A stretch of 64,000 nt of DNA from Crossaster papposus (Eukaryota; Echinodermata; Asteroidea; Velatida; Solasteridae): positions 868,001 to 932,000 of the forward strand of contig JBAIAA010000605.1 of the NCBI GenBank assembly GCA_037893245.1. Reading direction: 5' to 3'. Shown here piece after piece: positions 60,117-64,000 of the stretch. Each line of letters begins with the position of its first letter. Within the stretch, counting starts at the first letter, position 1. The notes under the pieces were generated by a model. The model was not told the origin of the DNA. It did not search any database and worked only from the letters and a program-made list of their open reading frames with translations. Both the position numbers and the translations under genes were made by a program.

Positions 60117-60519
60117 ATGAGCGTGGACGTACGTGACGCGAGGCGCACGGTGTGGATGACCATGAGCAATGTTACCACAGTATCCCGACTTAGATCAAGT
60201 CTTGACCCCGGTACAATTCCTACACAAGATCCGGGGAATGTCCCGACAAGGCCCCGCCCCCGCTGCATCGACGGGCAGAGCTCGGAATCGCTCTGCGTGA
60301 AGCGAAACGTCTGCTGCGCCGCCGTCTACAACATGGGGCGGCCCCCCGCCGGACGCGAATTGTTTTTGTTCCGTAGGTGAGCGAGTCAAAATTCATGAAT
60401 TATTCAGTAGTTTGGATGATAAGTTATGTTTATTCATCGGAATAAAACATGACATCACAGCATTGTTGTTATTTAGTTACATCAAATCACTTTAAAGAAC
60501 AGCTGTTGACGAGCTGTTA

Positions 60520-62760
60520 TACCATAGTGTAGTGGATAGTGTGCTGGGCTATGGATCAAAGATCCCTGGTTCGAGTATTTTTTATTTAAGGAGGACAAAA
60601 TACCTATAATCTAAGTGTTGTACAGTGATCAATGCAACTACTGACTAATTCATGAATTTTGACTCGCCCACCTACGGAAAAGAATTCACCCGGCAGCGAC
60701 CCCGGACAAAATATGGGGAAGGGTGCTCTCACTCCAAATCGGAGTGGACGTACTGTCGCCCCCAGCCCTTGGCGCATGTCCCGAAATTCTGCAACTCCTC
60801 CCCCAACTCCTCCCCCAACAAAAACACCCAGACCTCACAGGTGTGCGTCGTTCCTTTGCGTCTGTTTACACTTAATGAAATTATCAGGAAGCACAAAACA
60901 TTCAGATTTTACAACTATGTATCCTTCTGTTAATTAATGTTAGGCCAATTCAGTGTCACGAAGAAATAATTTAATTGGGTGCAATTAAAGGCTAATCATG
61001 TGAACGTTGACGCTACGCTTGCCACTAATGAGCCAACACACTCTTTTTTAAATTAAACTGCTACAAAATAGCACGAGTTAAGATTTTATTGATACATGAC
61101 AAGTCCTCAAAGCTGTACAATTTCATAAGTGCTAGCTAAATATGAAATAATTTGTAACAAAACACTTTCATACCCAGATGGCCAGGTCAAGTGTGTACAC
61201 AATAGCTCTTTTTTCTGGGATTTGTATACAGTCCTTTGATTGTTAGCCTGTCTCATTACAAGAACAAGTTTTATTAATTTGTAGTATTTGTAGTAATTTT
61301 AAGTACATGCAGTGGTTTGTTTTCGCCTAGCTGGCTGGCATTTTTACGACTGTTTAAAAGAGGAAACAATAATAATTTTTCCCGAGTGACAGGATAATGC
61401 ACAGTTTCTCATGATTTGGCAAGGCTACAAAGGAAAGACAAAAACCATTACCTCAAATCGTGGCAACTGAAATATGTTGGGCTACCGAATAATTCATACT
61501 AAAACATTAAAGTGCTGATATCAATCTACAATGCGTTTGGTGTGCAAGAAAAGTACTGGACACCCTTTTTTATTTTACATTATCGCTATATACAACGAGG
61601 ATAAAATGTTTGAGACACAAAGTGAACACTGGATAGTGGGATGGGCTATGGATCAAAGATCCCTGGTTCGAATTCTGCTGTAGGTCACCTTGTTTTCCCT
61701 AGTCAAATTGATATCTTAGGAGTATTTTTTATTTGAGGGGGAAAAAATACCTAGAACCTAAGTGTTGTACAGTGATCAATGCAACTACTGACTAATTCAT
61801 AAATTTTGACTCGCCCACCTACGGAAAAGTAGCGACACCGGACAAAATATGGGGAAGGGCGCCCTCACTCCAAATCGAGAGTGGTCGTACTGTCCCCCCC
61901 CCTGAAATCCTCCCCCAACAAACACCCAGACCTCACAGGTGTGCGTCGTTCCTTTGCGTCTGTTTACACTAAATGAAATTATCAGGAAGCACAAAACATT
62001 CAGATTTTACAACTATATATCCTTCTGTTAATTAATGTCAAATTCAGTGTCATGAAGAAAGAATTTAATTGGGTGCAATTAAAGGCTAATCATGTGAACG
62101 TTGATGCCACGCTTGCCATTATGAGCCAACACACTCGTTTTAAATTAAACTGCTACAAAATAGCATGAGTTAAGGTTTTTGAGATACATGAAAAGTTCTC
62201 AAAGCCGTTCAATTTCATAAGTGCTAGCTAAATATGAAATAATTTGTAACAAAACACTTTCATACCCAGATGGCCAGGTCAAGTGTGTACACAATAGCTC
62301 TTTTTGTCTGGGATTTGTATACAGTCCTTTGATTGTTAGCCTGTCTCATTACAAGAACAAGTTTTATTAATTTGTAGTATTTGTAGTAATTTTAAGTACA
62401 TGCAGTGGTTTTGTCAAGGGGTACCCGATTCCCATTTTGGGGAATCGGATTTTTGCCTAGCTGGCTGGCATTTTTACGACTGTTTAAAGGAGGAAACAAT
62501 AATAATTTTTCCTGAGTGACAGGATAATGCACAGTTTCTCATGATTTGGCAAGGCTACAAAGGAAAGACAAAAAACATTACCTCAAATCGTGGCAACTAA
62601 AATATGTTGGGCTACGGAATAATTCATACTAAAACATTAAAGTGCTGATATCAATCTACAATGCATTTGGTGTGCAAGAAAAGTACTGGACACCCTTTTT
62701 TTAATTTTACATTATCGCTATTTACAGCGAGGATAAAACGTTTGAGACACAAGGTGAACA
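60520..62760. repeat. about 1.13-kb tandem duplication including a tRNA-like head and dispersed repeat C/D
   Basis: The block from TGCTGGGCTATGGATCAAAG (60,542) through GACTCGCCCACCTACGG, GTCGTTCCTTTGCGTCTGTT (60,847), CATACCCAGATGGCCAGGTC and GCTGATATCAATCTACAATG (61,515) recurs 1.10-1.14 kb later (61,645; 61,945; 62,265; 62,646). The start of each copy has a tRNA-like A box (AGTGTAGTGGATAGTGTGCT) and B box (CCTGGTTCGA). Copies differ by small indels, so this is an old tandem duplication of two adjacent repeats. Confidence 0.85.
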
Positions 62761-64000
62761 GCACTGTTTAAGAAATTGTGTGTAGAAAAGACGAATATAC
62801 GAATTTGTCACTGTGAGCAGCAAAAGTGCTCAAAATCGAGAACTGAATTTCCTTGGGTAGGTGAGGTACACCAAGAAGTATTGGAGATGTTCTTGTTTGG
62901 TCGAGTATATTTGGTAACTTTCTGTAGTCAAACATTTTTGGAACCGCAATTCAGCCACACAAATTTCAGTAATTTAGGTTTTAAATAAGTTAAATTATTG
63001 TACAAAAAAGAAAAATTATTGTACATGTAAATATAAAAAAAAATTATAAAAAATTACTACCTATTGTCAGTACCCTCCGACCCGAAAAGCTAGTTTGAAA
63101 ACACGGGGAATCTTCTGGATACAAAATGATACCAAGATCACTTGATTCAGTCCAGTAGTTTTCATTCCAGTAGTCTTTTTCTGGAACCAAGTCGGGGGTC
63201 AGTTCGACAGTTGATTAACACAAGCTCGACAGAAAAGGCCTTTCCAATTAACCACCAACTTGGTTCCAGAAAAAGGGTCCCTAAATGGTCCGTGACCGAA
63301 TCGGGCGGTCTTGGCATCATTTTTCATCTAGAAAGATTTCCCGTTCATCCAAACTAGTTTTTCTGTTTGGAGGGTACTGGAAACAGACTGTTCTACATTT
63401 CTTTTTATTTAAATTTTGGTTCAGGGGGGGGGGGGGACCCTGTATAAACTAACGTTTCCCCTTTCTAAAAAAGAGCTTTAGAGGGGAAAAGGGGGGTTAT
63501 CTGTAGAAAAATAACACCCGAGAGGCCCAGAATCAAAATTTGGGGTTGGAAATAAAAACAATCTGGAAGGGAGAAAAACGAGTATTTATGTTTTCTTAAC
63601 TATACATGAATATAAAGAAATATCCACAGTACATATCGAACTATGGTACATTTAATTGTGCATACGTGTGTAAACAATGTGATGAAATTGTCTGCAGCTT
63701 TACATAAAACCAACAAAATTGAAAGCCGCTAAAAAATAAAATCGACTTTAGAATGAGGGTTTCAGGTTTTCCCAGCAATGGTGCATCTAGGCCAACAACT
63801 TGTGTCTCCGATCCACAGAATTAACACTGATGAGACACATTTACGTTCACAGAGGCCAGGGATCGGTGCCGATGCTGCCGACATTCTCGTTTTGCAGAAC
63901 GGAATATACATGTACCCTTTCAACAAAATGCCGTCAAACTCATGACAAACGTCCGAGGAATGTTCTTTGTCGGGTATTCTCTCAGTCTCATATCGTGCTG
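62400..64000. repeat. long dispersed repeat, copy D, running off the window
   Basis: Starts at GTACATGCAGTGGTTTTGTC and follows copy A to the last base. It has the same internal fold-back (GTACCCTCCGACCCGAAAA at 63,070; reverse arm near 63,350) and the same 3' part (CAGAGGCCAGGGATCGGTGC). Confidence 0.85.

Overview
The window is animal nuclear DNA, probably from a marine invertebrate deuterostome. The evidence is spliced genes with GT-AG introns, a PIGF gene, an adhesion GPCR with SRCR and HYR ectodomains (a combination expanded in echinoderms and their relatives), tRNA-derived SINEs, and many transposable elements. The species cannot be named from sequence alone; echinoderm or close relative is an inference.

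Layout. (1) 2.7-25.0 kb, plus strand: the last four coding exons of PIGF (GPI-anchor ethanolamine-phosphate transferase partner subunit). (2) 3,937-20,384: a 16.4-kb Polinton/Maverick (adintovirus-like) element lying entirely inside one PIGF intron, with about 130-bp terminal inverted repeats and a CCATT target duplication. It carries an intact hexon-like capsid gene, two tandem penton-like genes, an FtsK/A32 packaging ATPase, a DDE integrase, several small Polinton-type membrane/structural genes, and a protein-primed DNA polymerase gene wrecked by frameshifts and by a 223-bp TTAA-flanked MITE. No adenain-type protease was recognised. (3) 20.65-21.9 kb: a minisatellite grown from the 3' end of a PIGF exon together with its 5' splice site. 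(4) 31.07-41.15 kb, minus strand: most of an adhesion GPCR gene in 16 well-supported exons (SRCR, four HYR-like domains, GAIN region, GPS, seven TM segments), with a 25-bp minisatellite just beyond its stop codon. (5) 44,977-53,552: a complete, very young Ty3/Gypsy-type LTR retrotransposon (998-bp LTRs, GTAT duplication, open gag and pol). (6) 53.8-64 kb: a 1.2-kb fold-back element packed with TGACGTCA palindromes, a decayed second Gypsy pol, minisatellites, a MITE family with 9-bp target duplications, a nested MITE, and a 1.13-kb tandem duplication.

How the Polinton works as a unit: pentons and a 201-aa membrane-type protein run leftward, and hexon, ATPase and late-type small genes run rightward, from a 38-bp divergent intergenic gap; integrase and PolB converge at the right end. 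Most rightward genes have an A/T-rich TATAA-type motif abutting the ATG, and the convergent gene pair at 13.1 kb meets at a hairpin flanked by A and T tracts. The capsid/ATPase/integrase genes are open while PolB and some accessory genes are broken, so this copy looks recent but no longer self-sufficient.
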